In this document: piece by piece, positions 50,843-61,201 of the stretch
Position numbering within the stretch: the first letter of the stretch is position 1
How the letters are laid out: each line of letters starts with the position of its first letter
Notes under the pieces: generated by a model
The model's database searches: none
What the model was told of the DNA's origin: nothing
What the model saw: only the letters and a program-made list of their open reading frames with translations
Origin: Streptomyces sp. NRRL WC-3626
GTDB lineage: Bacteria > Actinomycetota > Actinomycetes > Streptomycetales > Streptomycetaceae
Reading direction: 5' to 3'
DNA: 64,000 nt
Assembly (NCBI RefSeq): GCF_000718785.1
Contig: NZ_JOCA01000003.1
Coordinates: forward strand, 372,001-436,000
Program-made: the position numbers and the translations under genes

Positions 50843-52414
50843 TCATCGAGGGGGCGGGGCGCTGCTCGAGGGTGTGGAAGTCCCGCCCGTCGGCGACGGG
50901 GTGGCGCCCGGCTGGTTCTCCTCCGGGAGGTGCCGGCTCACCTCCGCCGTGGTCAGTCCGAGGCCGCCCAGCTCGATGGCGTCCCAGGCCTGGAGGCGCC
51001 GGGTGTCGCGGTCGAAGTAGAGGATCGACGTCTCGATCGGGTCCGGGTACGTGCCCTCGATGGCGCGCAGCCCGCTGCCGCCGGTGGAGCCCTCGACGCG
51101 CAGCCGGGTGCCGTACTCCATGACCTCCGTCTCCTCGTGGTGGATATGGCCGGCCAGGACGAGCGGCACGGTGCCGTCGACCTCGCGCGCGGCGGACGGT
51201 TCGTGGGCGATCGCCACGTCCACCGGGGTGCCGGCGGTCCGCTGGTCGCGCAGGGCGGAGGCGAGCCGGGCACCGGCCAGCTCCTGGGACTGCTCGGCCC
51301 CGTTCGTCTTCGAGCGGTCGGGGGTGAACTGCGGGTCCCCGATACCGGCGAAGCGCAGGCCGGCCACCGTCCTCGCCCTGCCGTCGTCGAGGACGTGGAC
51401 GTTCTTCAGGCCTTCGAGATAGCGCTGGGTGACGAGCGAGTCGTGGTTGCCGCGGACCCAGACATAGGGCGCGCCCAGGTGCTCGATGGGGTCCAGGAAG
51501 CCGTTCTCGGCGGCGCTCCCGTGGTCCATCGTGTCGCCGGAGTCCACGATCACATCCACCTGGTACTGCTTCACCAGCGAGGCGATGATCTTCCAGCTGG
51601 CCGGGTTGAGGTGGATGTCGGAGACGTGCAGCACGCGGATGGTCGTCGGGTCGGGCTGGTAGGTCGGGAGGGTGGAGGTGGCGTCGTAGAGCTTGGTCAC
51701 ATTGGTGACCAGGCGCGCCAACTCCTGCTGGTAGACGTCGAACTCGGTGACGATGCTGCGCGCGTCCCCGACCAGGGAGGGGGCGGAGGAGAGCAGCCCG
51801 GAGAACTTGGGCTCCAGTACGGAGTCGGGGTTCCAGGTGGCGTACGCCGTGCCGCCGGAGGCTGCCAGCAGACCGAGGGCGAGGCCGCCGGCGGCGAGGG
51901 CGCGGCGGGGCCGGCGGTAGACGAGAAGGCCGAGGGCGGTGGCGCCGGTGACGACGGCGACGCAGGAGCGCACGGCGAGGTCGGCGGTGCCGCGGGCGAT
52001 GTCGTCGGCGACCTCGTCCTGGAGGCCGGAGAGGCGTTCGGGGTGGTCGACGAGGGCCTGGGAGCGCTCGGGGTCGAGCTGGTCGACGTTGACGTCGAGG
52101 CGGACGGGCGCGGTGTGGCTGTCGAGCTGGAGCGCGCCCAGCGGGGACACGTTGATCTTCGTGCCGCCGGTGAGGGAGGGGCGCAGGGTCATGGTGGTGT
52201 TCATGGGGCCCACGGGGACGCGCACGTTGCCGACGACGAGCAGACCGAGCCAGGCGCCGAGCACGACCACGGCGACCAGGCCGGCCGCACGCACCCAGGG
52301 GCGCGACGAGGAGGCCGGGGCTACCCCCGTGCGGGCGGTCCGGCGGGGGACGAGGGCCCGCGGGACCCGTGCGAGGCGGTGGAGGGCGTTCGGGACGGAG
52401 GGGACGCGGGCCAT
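50843..52414 (-). CDS. Membrane metallophosphoesterase
   Basis: This 523-residue protein has membrane helices at about 43-63, 147-166 and 171-191. A beta-rich extracytoplasmic loop lies between the first two. The C-terminal calcineurin-like phosphoesterase domain has all metal-binding motifs: VSD266-IH268-LN, DSGD294-TMDHG, VRGN323-H324-DS, IAH and AGHIHHEE near 400. It ends in a Ser/Pro-rich tail. The topology suggests an extracytoplasmic enzyme, probably acting on envelope phosphoesters. ATG 52414 (MARVPSVPNALHRL) is used; a much longer frame upstream is unconserved. It is divergent from the zincin-like gene. Confidence 0.9.
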   Translation of the reverse strand: MARVPSVPNALHRLARVPRALVPRRTARTGVAPASSSRPWVRAAGLVAVVVLGAWLGLLVVGNVRVPVGPMNTTMTLRPSLTGGTKINVSPLGALQLDSHTAPVRLDVNVDQLDPERSQALVDHPERLSGLQDEVADDIARGTADLAVRSCVAVVTGATALGLLVYRRPRRALAAGGLALGLLAASGGTAYATWNPDSVLEPKFSGLLSSAPSLVGDARSIVTEFDVYQQELARLVTNVTKLYDATSTLPTYQPDPTTIRVLHVSDIHLNPASWKIIASLVKQYQVDVIVDSGDTMDHGSAAENGFLDPIEHLGAPYVWVRGNHDSLVTQRYLEGLKNVHVLDDGRARTVAGLRFAGIGDPQFTPDRSKTNGAEQSQELAGARLASALRDQRTAGTPVDVAIAHEPSAAREVDGTVPLVLAGHIHHEETEVMEYGTRLRVEGSTGGSGLRAIEGTYPDPIETSILYFDRDTRRLQAWDAIELGGLGLTTAEVSRHLPEENQPGATPSPTGGTSTPSSSAPPPR

Positions 52415-52498
52415 TGATCCCGTATGCCCAAGTCGGCGCCCGGATATGCGGGCGCCGCGCGCAACTCGTACGGACGGTTCGTGCCCGACAATGGCTGT

Positions 52499-52849
52499 GT
52501 GCTGGAGATGACGCGCGAGATGTTCGAGGAGCTGGTCGCCGAGGCGCTGGACCGGATCCCGCCGGAGCTGACGCGGCTGATGGACAACGTCGCGGTGTTC
52601 GTGGAGGACGAGCCGCCGGCGGACGATCCGGAGCTGCTCGGGCTGTACGAGGGGACACCGTTGACGGAACGCGGTGAGTGGTACGCGGGTGTGCTGCCGG
52701 ACCGCATCACGATCTACCGGGGGCCGACGCTGCGGATGTGCGAGTCCCGGGAGGACGTCGTCGCGGAGACGGAGATCACGGTGGTGCACGAGATCGCCCA
52801 CCACTTCGGTATCGACGACGCCCGCCTGCACTCGCTCGGCTACGGGTGA
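52499..52849 (+). CDS. Zincin-like metallopeptidase family protein
   Basis: This 116-residue protein starts at GTG 52499 (VLEMTREMFEELVAEALDRIPPELT); ATG 52424 or ATG 52508 are alternatives. It is a compact possible metallopeptidase of the DUF1025 type: FVEDEPPADDPELLGLYEGTPLTERG, DRITIYRGP and the zinc motif VVHEIAHHFGIDD (H-E-x-x-H...D). The family is widespread and small, and its substrates are unknown. It has no signal peptide. It is oriented away from the phosphoesterase gene, about 84 bp apart. Confidence 0.88.
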   Translation: MLEMTREMFEELVAEALDRIPPELTRLMDNVAVFVEDEPPADDPELLGLYEGTPLTERGEWYAGVLPDRITIYRGPTLRMCESREDVVAETEITVVHEIAHHFGIDDARLHSLGYG

Positions 52850-52921
52850 GCCGTACGCGTGTCTTCTTGCGGGTGGCGGGAGTTGGGGTGGTTGACCCTG
52901 TACTCCAAACGGAGGTGGCCC

Positions 52922-53464
52922 GTGCGCCGCTTGTACGTACCCGTCCGCCTGGCCGCCACGGCCGTGGCCGTCGCGGCCGCCGCCGGCTGCATGAGTGTGG
53001 GTGACGACGGAGCGGGCGGACCCGCGGGGCCGTCGCACTCCGCGGGGAGTCCCGGCGGTGAGGCGGGGGACGGCGGCGAGGCGGTGTCGGGCGGCGGGCC
53101 CGGTTACGGCGCCCCGGAGGCCGACGGTGCACGCGGGGCCCGCGAGGGCGAGGGACACGAGGACAGGGTGAAGAAGGGCAGGGCGGGGAAGGCCGGTTCC
53201 GCGGGGGCGTCGCCGTCACCGGGGGCGAGCGGGACCGCGCCGGACGACGGGGGACCCGGCGGTCCCGCCGGACCGACCCCCGGCGACCGGCCCGTCCCCC
53301 CGGAGCCCACGCGGGCACCCGACCCGGATCCCACCCCCACTCCGCCCGAGCCGTCGGCCCCGCCCGAGCCGACACAGCCCGAACCGTCCTCGTCGGCCCA
53401 CCAGCCGCCCGACCCCCAGCTGGAACAGCGGGAGCCGGCACCGGAAGCGGGGGCACCCGCCTGA
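52922..53464 (+). CDS. Pro/Gly-rich lipoprotein
   Basis: Start GTG 52922 follows GGAGGTGGCCC and gives 180 residues. The signal peptide RRLYVPVRLAATAVAVAAAAGC has lipobox A-A-G-C, so the protein is anchored outside the membrane. The rest is low-complexity: Gly/Ala/Ser-rich to about 100, then a Pro/Glu-rich part with PTP/PEP repeats. No enzymatic domain is seen. A structural or cell-wall-spanning role is possible. Confidence 0.75.
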   Translation: MRRLYVPVRLAATAVAVAAAAGCMSVGDDGAGGPAGPSHSAGSPGGEAGDGGEAVSGGGPGYGAPEADGARGAREGEGHEDRVKKGRAGKAGSAGASPSPGASGTAPDDGGPGGPAGPTPGDRPVPPEPTRAPDPDPTPTPPEPSAPPEPTQPEPSSSAHQPPDPQLEQREPAPEAGAPA

Positions 53465-53636
53465 GCGTTCCCCGCCCCTCGGACCCCCCGCTCACCAGCC
53501 GGTTTGCTTTCAAGGGTCCCGGGTGCGTATGGTGGCAGATCGTTTGATCCTATTTGCCCGGCGCCACTGCAGAGCGCGCCGTGTGGCGCGTACTCTCCCC
53601 TTACCGTGGTGGACCGCATCGAGGCGGTCGTTATTG

Positions 53637-53648
53637 CGAATCGCGATT
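53637..53648. promoter_or_regulatory. 12-bp palindrome in the helicase leader
   Basis: GAATCGCGATTC lies 53-64 bp before the DEAD-box helicase ATG. Helicase leaders are often regulatory, but no protein or RNA switch can be named. Confidence 0.3.
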
Positions 53649-53700
53649 CACGGAGTTGACGGGCGCGTGCCGAAGAGACTCCGGAAGGTTTCGCATTCGT

Positions 53701-55605
<1,905 letters not shown>

Positions 55606-55607
55606 AC

Positions 55608-55645
55608 GGAAGGGCCCGCACGACACCTGTCGTGCGGGCCCTTCC
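55608..55645 (+). terminator. Helicase terminator
   Basis: A perfect 18-bp stem (GGAAGGGCCCGCACGACA and complement) with a 2-nt loop lies just past the helicase stop codons. Confidence 0.9.
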
Positions 55646-55739
55646 GCGCTCCGCGCGGGACACGTCCCGACCCGCCTCCCCGATACCCGATCGGACTCAC
55701 GGCCACGTCCGGCTATGCTCGGGGAGGCAACATCGCCTG

Positions 55740-55812
55740 GGGCCCTTAGCTCAATTGGCAGAGCAGTGGACTTTTAATCCATTGGTTGTGGGTTCGAGTC
55801 CCACAGGGCCTA
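55740..55812 (+). tRNA. tRNA-Lys (anticodon TTT)
   Basis: Acceptor GGGCCCT/AGGGCCT (first pair G-T), anticodon loop CTTTTAA closed by GTGGA/TCCAT, T-arm GTGGG-TTCGAGT-CCCAC, discriminator A. The length is 73 nt. Confidence 0.96.
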
Positions 55813-55889
55813 CCCCTCGCAGGACCGGCATCCCGCCGCCGACCTGCCGCGCGGCGCCCGGAACGGCTGAGGCCGGCCCGGGCGCCGCG

Positions 55890-56162
55890 TCATTTCGCGG
55901 GCCGTTCGTCGCGGTTCGGGTCGAGGAGCTGGACGGCGATCCCGGAGAGCACCAGGCCCGCCGCGATCAGCAGGCCGTCGGGGACGATGATCCCCGCCGC
56001 GAGCATGGTCACGCCGATCACCAGCGCGCACCAGGCGCTCGTACGGCGGTACTCGCGCGGGAGGGCCGGACGGCCTTCGGAGAGTGAGCGGACGAAACGG
56101 GGGTCCTCGTGTTCGAGACGAGTGGCGAGGTCGACCAGGCGCTCGTCGTCGGACTGGGGCAC
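55890..56162 (-). CDS. DUF3040 membrane protein
   Basis: This 90-residue protein starts at GTG 56162 (VPQSDDERLVDLATRLEHEDPRF), preceded by GGAGGAGCC. A conserved cytoplasmic head with the EDPRFVRSL motif is followed by two membrane helices (about 42-58 and 60-78: ALVIGVTMLAAGIIV, GLLIAAGLVLSGIAVQLL) and an acidic/basic end (DPNRDERPAK). The family is common in actinobacteria and of unknown function. Confidence 0.88.
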   Translation of the reverse strand: MPQSDDERLVDLATRLEHEDPRFVRSLSEGRPALPREYRRTSAWCALVIGVTMLAAGIIVPDGLLIAAGLVLSGIAVQLLDPNRDERPAK

Positions 56163-56558
56163 GGCTCCTCCTTCCCAGGGGGCGGCCGCCCGGTGACACC
56201 GCCCACGGTCGTCGCTCCTCGGACCACGGGACGTAGGGTGAATTGTCGGCTTGCCGCGAACTCGGCTCGGTACAAGGGAGTTTGCCCCTGCGCCGACGTT
56301 GTCACCCACCCGGCACGGCACGTCCAGCGTCGCCCGCCGTCACCGTCCGCGGCCATCCGTCGCGGGCCCCATCTTCGCTGAGGGTCACCGCTCACACGGG
56401 CCGTGGGCGGCCAGGACCCCCGGGGAGAAAATGGGGGCTGTCACCGATGGCGCGCGGTCCCCCGGGCGCACAGGCTAGAGGTGACGGCCCGCGCCGCGCC
56501 CCCGGTCCGCGGGCCGTCGGTTCCCCTCCCGGGGGAGCCGGCCCGTGGCGAGCGGCCG
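56163..56558. other. Divergent intergenic region before the two-component pair
   Basis: About 395 bp with no supported gene. An in-frame GTG at 56481, preceded by CTAGAG, could extend the kinase by 26 residues. No strong dyad is visible. Confidence 0.5.
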
Positions 56559-57626
56559 ATGACGAGGAGGCGGTACGGGGTGCCTCTGTTCTGGCGGATC
56601 TTCCTGCTGAACGCGGTCGTGCTCATCGTGGCCACGGCCCTGCTGCTGGGGCCCGTCACGGTGTCCACACCGGTCCTGCTCACCGAGGCCGCCGTCCTCA
56701 CGGTTGGGCTGGCCGCCATGCTCGTCGCCAACGCCCTGCTGCTGCGTGTGGGCCTCGCCCCGCTGCAGCGCTTGACCCGCGCCATGAACACCACCGACCT
56801 GCTCCGCCCGGGACACCGCCCGGCGGTCGGCGGGCGCGGCGAGATCGCCGAGCTGATCACCACGTACAACACCATGCTCGACCGGCTCGAGGACGAGCGC
56901 GCCACCAGCAGCGCCCGCGCCCTGTCCGCGCAGGAGTCCGAGCGCCGGCGCGTCGCGCGGGAGCTGCACGACGAGGTGGGCCAGTCCCTCACCGCCGTAC
57001 TGCTCCAGCTCAAGCGTGCCGCCGACCACGCTCCGCCCGCCCTCGCCGGGGAACTGCGGCAGACGCAGGAGACCACCCGCGCGAGCCTCGAGGAGATCCG
57101 GCGCATCGCCCGCCGGCTGCGCCCCGGTGTGCTGGACGAGCTGGGCCTCGCCAGCGCGCTCAAGGCGCTGGCCACCGAGTACGGCGGGCCCGGCCTGAGC
57201 GTCCAGCACAGCCTCGACGCGGACCTGCCCGAGCTGGACCGGGAGTCGGAGCTGGTGATCTACCGGGTGGCCCAGGAGGGCCTCACCAACACCGCCCGCC
57301 ACGCCCGGGCCCGCCGCGCCGAGCTCGCCCTGCGCCGGACACCCGGCGGTGTCGAACTCCGGGTCCGGGACGACGGCCGCGGTACCGGCGTCACCCCGGA
57401 GGGCGCCGGCATCCGCGGGATGCGGGAGCGCGCGCTGCTCGTCGGCGCCCGGCTGACCGTGGACCGCGCCGACGTCGGCGGCACCGAGGTGCGTCTGGCC
57501 GTCCCCGTCCCCGCCCGCTTCCCCGCCCACGCCCTCGTCCCCCTGCGGGAGGCCGCGCCCGTAAGGGACTCCGCGCCCGCACCCGTACGGGACTTTGCCC
57601 CCGCGCACGCCCCACCGCCCCCGTGA
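56559..57626 (+). CDS. Sensor histidine kinase (HAMP, HisKA_3)
   Basis: A 355-residue kinase with two membrane helices (about 11-31 and 44-63) separated by only about a dozen residues, so the stimulus is probably intramembrane. A HAMP-like linker (63-115) leads to the HisKA_3 box ESERRRVARELH137-DEVGQSLTAVLLQLKRA. The ATPase part is ELVIYRVAQEGLTNTARHARAR and GAGIRGMRERALLVGARLTVDR. The C-terminal 30 residues are Ala/Pro-rich repeats (APVRDSAPAPVRDFAPA). The regulator gene follows after 31 bp. Confidence 0.94.
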   Translation: MTRRRYGVPLFWRIFLLNAVVLIVATALLLGPVTVSTPVLLTEAAVLTVGLAAMLVANALLLRVGLAPLQRLTRAMNTTDLLRPGHRPAVGGRGEIAELITTYNTMLDRLEDERATSSARALSAQESERRRVARELHDEVGQSLTAVLLQLKRAADHAPPALAGELRQTQETTRASLEEIRRIARRLRPGVLDELGLASALKALATEYGGPGLSVQHSLDADLPELDRESELVIYRVAQEGLTNTARHARARRAELALRRTPGGVELRVRDDGRGTGVTPEGAGIRGMRERALLVGARLTVDRADVGGTEVRLAVPVPARFPAHALVPLREAAPVRDSAPAPVRDFAPAHAPPPP

Positions 57627-57657
57627 GACCGACGCCCCCGACCGGAAACGCCCACAC

Positions 57658-58317
57658 ATGACCGACCCGGCCCCCACCCGCATCCTGCTCGCCGACGACC
57701 ACGCGCTGGTCCGCCGGGGGGTTCGCCTCATCCTGGACGGCGAACCGGATCTGACCGTCGTCGCCGAGGCCGCCGACGGCTCCGAAGCCCTCGACCAGGC
57801 CCGTGAGCACCGCCCCGATCTGGCCATCCTCGACATCGCGATGCCACGCCGCACCGGTCTCCAGGCGGCCCGTGAACTCTCCAGGGACCTGCCGGAGACC
57901 CGCATCCTCATCCTGACGATGTACGACAACGAGCAGTTCTTCTTCGAGGCCCTCGCCGCCGGCGCCTCCGGCTACGTCCTCAAGTCCGTCGCCGACCGCG
58001 ATCTCGTCGAGGCCTGCCACGCCACCATGCGCGGTGAGCCGTTCCTCTACCCCGGCGCCGTCAACGCCCTCATCCACAAGTACCTCGACCTCGCGCGCGA
58101 GGGCCGCACCCTGCCGGCCAAGGCGATCACCGACCGCGAGGAGGAGATCCTCAAGCTGGTCGCAGAGGGACACACCTCGCAGCAGATCGCCGGCCTCCTC
58201 GTCATCAGCCCCAAGACCGTGGAGCGGCACCGCGCCAACATCCTGGCCAAACTCGGCCTCAAGGACCGCCTGGAACTGACCCGGTACGCCATCCGCGTGG
58301 GGCTGATCGAGCCCTGA
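57658..58317 (+). CDS. NarL/LuxR-type response regulator
   Basis: A 219-residue regulator with a receiver at 7-122 (DD13-14, phospho-accepting D59 in LAILDIAMPRRTG, K in YVLKSV) and a LuxR helix-turn-helix at about 155-212 (ITDREEEILKLVAEGHTSQQIAGLLVISPKTVERHRANILAKLGLKDR). It pairs with the kinase upstream. ATG 57658 follows the kinase stop by 31 bp. The regulon is unknown, and no transporter gene is adjacent. Confidence 0.95.
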   Translation: MTDPAPTRILLADDHALVRRGVRLILDGEPDLTVVAEAADGSEALDQAREHRPDLAILDIAMPRRTGLQAARELSRDLPETRILILTMYDNEQFFFEALAAGASGYVLKSVADRDLVEACHATMRGEPFLYPGAVNALIHKYLDLAREGRTLPAKAITDREEEILKLVAEGHTSQQIAGLLVISPKTVERHRANILAKLGLKDRLELTRYAIRVGLIEP

Positions 58318-58364
58318 CCGGCAGACTGGACCCCCGCCCCCTCTGCCCCACCCGGAGTACGCCG

Positions 58365-59498
58365 ATGCCCCACCCGTACGTCCTGCTGTCCGCCGCCGTC
58401 TCCCTCGACGGCTACCTCGACGACACCGGCCCCGACCGGCTGCTGCTGTCCTCCCCGGCCGACTTCGACCGGGTCGACGAGGTACGGGCCGGTGTGGACG
58501 CCATCCTGATCGGCGCCGGCACGATCCGCGCCGACAACCCCCGGCTGCTGGTCAACTCGCCCGAGCGGCGCGCCGCCCGCCTGGCCGAGGGGCGGGCCGA
58601 GTACCCGCTCAAGGTCACCGTCAGCGGCTCCGGCGAGCTGGACCCGGCGGCCCGGTTCTGGCACACCGGCGGCGAGAAGGTCCTCTACACCACCGACAAG
58701 GGCGCCGAGCGGGCCCACGCCCTGGGGATCGCCGCCGACGTCGTCCCGCTCGGCAGCGGGCTCGACTGGCGGCGGCTCCTGGAGCATCTGCACGCCGAGC
58801 GCGGGGTGCGGCGGCTCATGGTCGAGGGCGGCGGCACCATCCACACCCAGCTCCTCACCCAGGGGCTCGCCGACGAGCTCCAGCTGGTCCTCGCCCCGCT
58901 GTTCGTCGGCGACGCGAAGGCCCCGCGCCTCTTCGGCCCCGGCTCCTACCAGGGCGGCCGGCTGCGGCTGGTGGAGACCCGCCCGATCGGCGACGTCGTC
59001 CTGACACGCTACGAGCCCACCGCCCCCGGCACCGGCCCGCTGCCCACCGCCGCCGACCACCACTGGCTGGCCCTCGCCTGCGAACTGGCCGCCGAGTGCC
59101 CGCCCTCGCGGACGGCGTTCAGCGTGGGCGCGGTCGTGGTCGCCGCCGACGGTACGGAGCTGGCGCGCGGCCACTCCCGGGAGGGCGCCGACCCGCTGGC
59201 GCACGCGGAGGAGGCCGCGCTCGCCAAGGCCGACCCCACGGACCCCCGGCTCGCCGGCGCCACCGTGTACTCCAGCCTGGAGCCCTGCGCCCGCCGCGCG
59301 TCCCGGCCGGCGCCCTGCGCGCGGCTGATCCTGGACGCGGGGGTGCGGCGGGTGGTCACCGCCTGGCGCGAGCCGGACACCTTCGTGGCGGGCGCCGACG
59401 GCGCCGGCGTACTGGAGGCCGGGGGTGCCACCGTCGTCGTCCTGTCGGAGCACGAGGCCCGCGCCAAGGCGCCGAACGGTCATCTGCTCGACGGCTGA
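58365..59498 (+). CDS. RibD-like protein with swapped reductase-deaminase order
   Basis: In this 377-residue protein residues 1-220 are a RibD_C/dihydrofolate-reductase-like domain (LLSAAVSLDGYLDD, DAILIGAGTIRADNPRLLVNSPE, RRLMVEGGGTIHTQLL, LAPLFVGDAKAPRLF). Residues 228-377 are a zinc deaminase (H280-A-E282 in PLAHAEEAAL; P307-C308...P-C318 in LEPCARRASRPAPC). Bacterial RibD has deaminase first, so the order is reversed here. It may perform both early riboflavin pyrimidine steps, or act on a related substrate. No other riboflavin gene is nearby. Confidence 0.88.
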   Translation: MPHPYVLLSAAVSLDGYLDDTGPDRLLLSSPADFDRVDEVRAGVDAILIGAGTIRADNPRLLVNSPERRAARLAEGRAEYPLKVTVSGSGELDPAARFWHTGGEKVLYTTDKGAERAHALGIAADVVPLGSGLDWRRLLEHLHAERGVRRLMVEGGGTIHTQLLTQGLADELQLVLAPLFVGDAKAPRLFGPGSYQGGRLRLVETRPIGDVVLTRYEPTAPGTGPLPTAADHHWLALACELAAECPPSRTAFSVGAVVVAADGTELARGHSREGADPLAHAEEAALAKADPTDPRLAGATVYSSLEPCARRASRPAPCARLILDAGVRRVVTAWREPDTFVAGADGAGVLEAGGATVVVLSEHEARAKAPNGHLLDG

Positions 59499-59561
59499 GA
59501 CCGAGCCGCCGATCATGGGTGTGCGCCAGGTCCCGCTGATGGCGTACACTGGTCCTACCGA

Positions 59562-59635
59562 CGCGGGGTGGAGCAGCTCGGTAGCTCGCTGGGCTCATAA
59601 CCCAGAGGTCGCAGGTTCAAATCCTGTCCCCGCTA
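59562..59635 (+). tRNA. Initiator tRNA-fMet (anticodon CAT)
   Basis: CGCGGGG pairs with CCCCGCT, leaving position 1-72 (C-T) unpaired, the initiator hallmark. The anticodon stem CTGGG/CCCAG has the three G-C pairs of initiators around loop CTCATAA. The T-arm is GCAGG-TTCAAAT-CCTGT. The length is 74 nt. Confidence 0.97.
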
Positions 59636-59643
59636 CTGAAGGC

Positions 59644-59677
59644 CGAAGGCCGGAATCCTTGAGGATTCCGGCCTTCG
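59644..59677 (+). terminator. tRNA-fMet terminator
   Basis: CGAAGGCCGGAATCC-TTGA-GGATTCCGGCCTTCG is a 15-bp stem, followed by GTGTTTT. Confidence 0.88.
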
Positions 59678-59914
59678 GTGTTTTCCGTACTCCCCTTCAC
59701 CCACCGTGAGCGGCCCGTCCCGCAGCGCATAACGACTGACGAACCATCAGAAATCAGTCGGCATCTGAAGCGCGGTCAACTCGCCCGTTTTTGCCCGTCA
59801 GTGGCGCTTAAGTCCGGCCGGAATTCGTTAATGATCAAGAGGAACGGCTTGGAATAGAGCCCTCACGTCTATTAACGTTCGATAACGCAGCGCGGTCGTC
59901 CCAGCCGTCACAGA

Positions 59915-60080
59915 AGTCGGCTCCGTGCGCACGCGCCGAATCCCGCGAGGGAACCGGGGAACCACCACCATGGGGTGAATCGCGTCCATACCGTCGTGGC
60001 AGCACGACGCGTATACGCGCGTAGGAGACCTTCCCGCTCCGAACCCGTCAGCTAACCCGGTAGGCGGAGACGGAAGGAAG
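59915..60080 (+). promoter_or_regulatory. c-di-AMP riboswitch (ydaO-yuaA type)
   Basis: The leader contains the conserved ydaO blocks in order: GCCGAATCCCGCGAGGGAAC-CGGGGAACCA, a GGGGTGAATC block, TAGGAGACC-TTCCCGCTCCGAACCCG and CAGCTAACCCGGTAGGCGGAGA, ending about 13 nt before the M23 gene. In Streptomyces such switches precede cell-wall hydrolase genes and turn them off when c-di-AMP is high. Outer limits are approximate. Confidence 0.88.
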
Positions 60081-60092
60081 GAGCGCGCCCAC

Positions 60093-61112
60093 GTGGCGTC
60101 CAACCCGCCTGCCCCCGAGGCCCCGTTCAAACCCAGCGACACCTTCGCCTACGGCGCGGGCCGCACCGACGAGGGCCCCTTCGAGGAGTGGAACCCCACC
60201 GCGGACTCCCTCCGTCCCGTACGTGGCCGGCATCGCGTCTCCAAGCAGCGCGGCGGAGGACTCGCCCGCAGCTCCACCGTCCTCGGCGTCGGTGTCATAG
60301 CGGCGGTCGGCGCCGGCGGTATGGCCAGCGCCCAGACCGGCAAGCCGCCGGTCTCGATCTCCGTGCCCGACCTTCCCAACGTGGGTTCCCTCCTCTCCGA
60401 CGAGGAAACCCCCCAGGGATCGTCCACCCCCCTCAGCAGCATCGGCATGACCACCGCCGACACCGAGCAGGGCGCCGCCGACGCCGGTGAGGCACTGCGC
60501 GCCCGGATCATGGCGCAGGTCGAGCAGCAGCAGGACCAGGCCGAGACCAAGGCCGCCGCCGAGGCCGTCGCCGCCGCCGAGAAGCAGGCCGCCGACGCCG
60601 CCGCCAAGGCGGAGAAGGAGGCCAGGGCCAAGGCCGACGCCGCCAAGAAGAAGGCGGAGGAGGAGGCCGCGAAGAAGGCCGAGGCCGAGCGCCTCGCCGA
60701 GTTGGCCAAGCAGTACGCGCTGCCGACCTCCTCGTACACCCTCTCCTCGACCTTCGGTCAGGCGGGCGCCTACTGGTCCTCCGGCTACCACACGGGCCTG
60801 GACTTCGCCGCCCCCACGGGCACGCTGCTCAAGGCCGTCCACACCGGCACGATCACCTCCGCCGGCTATGACGGCTCCTACGGCTACAAGACCGTGCTGA
60901 CCCTCGACGACGGCACCGAGGTCTGGTACGCCCACCAGTCCTCCATCAGCGTCAGCGTCGGCCAGAAGGTCAACACCGGCGATGTGATCGGCCGCGTCGG
61001 CGCCACCGGCAACGTCACCGGCGCCCACCTCCACCTCGAGGTCCACCCCGGCGGTTCCACCTCCGGCATCGACCCGCTGGCCTGGCTGCAGGGCAAGGGC
61101 CTCAGCGTCTGA
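60093..61112 (+). CDS. M23-family peptidoglycan endopeptidase under a riboswitch
   Basis: This 339-residue protein starts at GTG 60093. A long N-terminal cytoplasmic tail (1-60) precedes a membrane/signal helix at about 61-80 (STVLGVGVIAAVGAGGMASA). An Ala/Glu/Lys coiled coil lies at about 130-207 (EEEAAKKAEAERLAELAKQ). The M23/LytM domain follows (215-339), with zinc ligands H233-xxx-D237 (GYHTGLDFAAP) and H312-L-H314 (GAHLHLEVHP). It cuts peptide cross-links in the wall, and the coiled coil probably positions it. The c-di-AMP riboswitch in its leader ties it to turgor/germination control. Confidence 0.95.
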   Translation: MASNPPAPEAPFKPSDTFAYGAGRTDEGPFEEWNPTADSLRPVRGRHRVSKQRGGGLARSSTVLGVGVIAAVGAGGMASAQTGKPPVSISVPDLPNVGSLLSDEETPQGSSTPLSSIGMTTADTEQGAADAGEALRARIMAQVEQQQDQAETKAAAEAVAAAEKQAADAAAKAEKEARAKADAAKKKAEEEAAKKAEAERLAELAKQYALPTSSYTLSSTFGQAGAYWSSGYHTGLDFAAPTGTLLKAVHTGTITSAGYDGSYGYKTVLTLDDGTEVWYAHQSSISVSVGQKVNTGDVIGRVGATGNVTGAHLHLEVHPGGSTSGIDPLAWLQGKGLSV

Positions 61113-61201
61113 CCGGCCCGGCTTCCGCCGACACCCCGAACACCGGCAGTCCCGACGACGTCAGGGCCGCCGGTGAGGTGTTTCCGGGGGCGGACCGGAG
61201 G

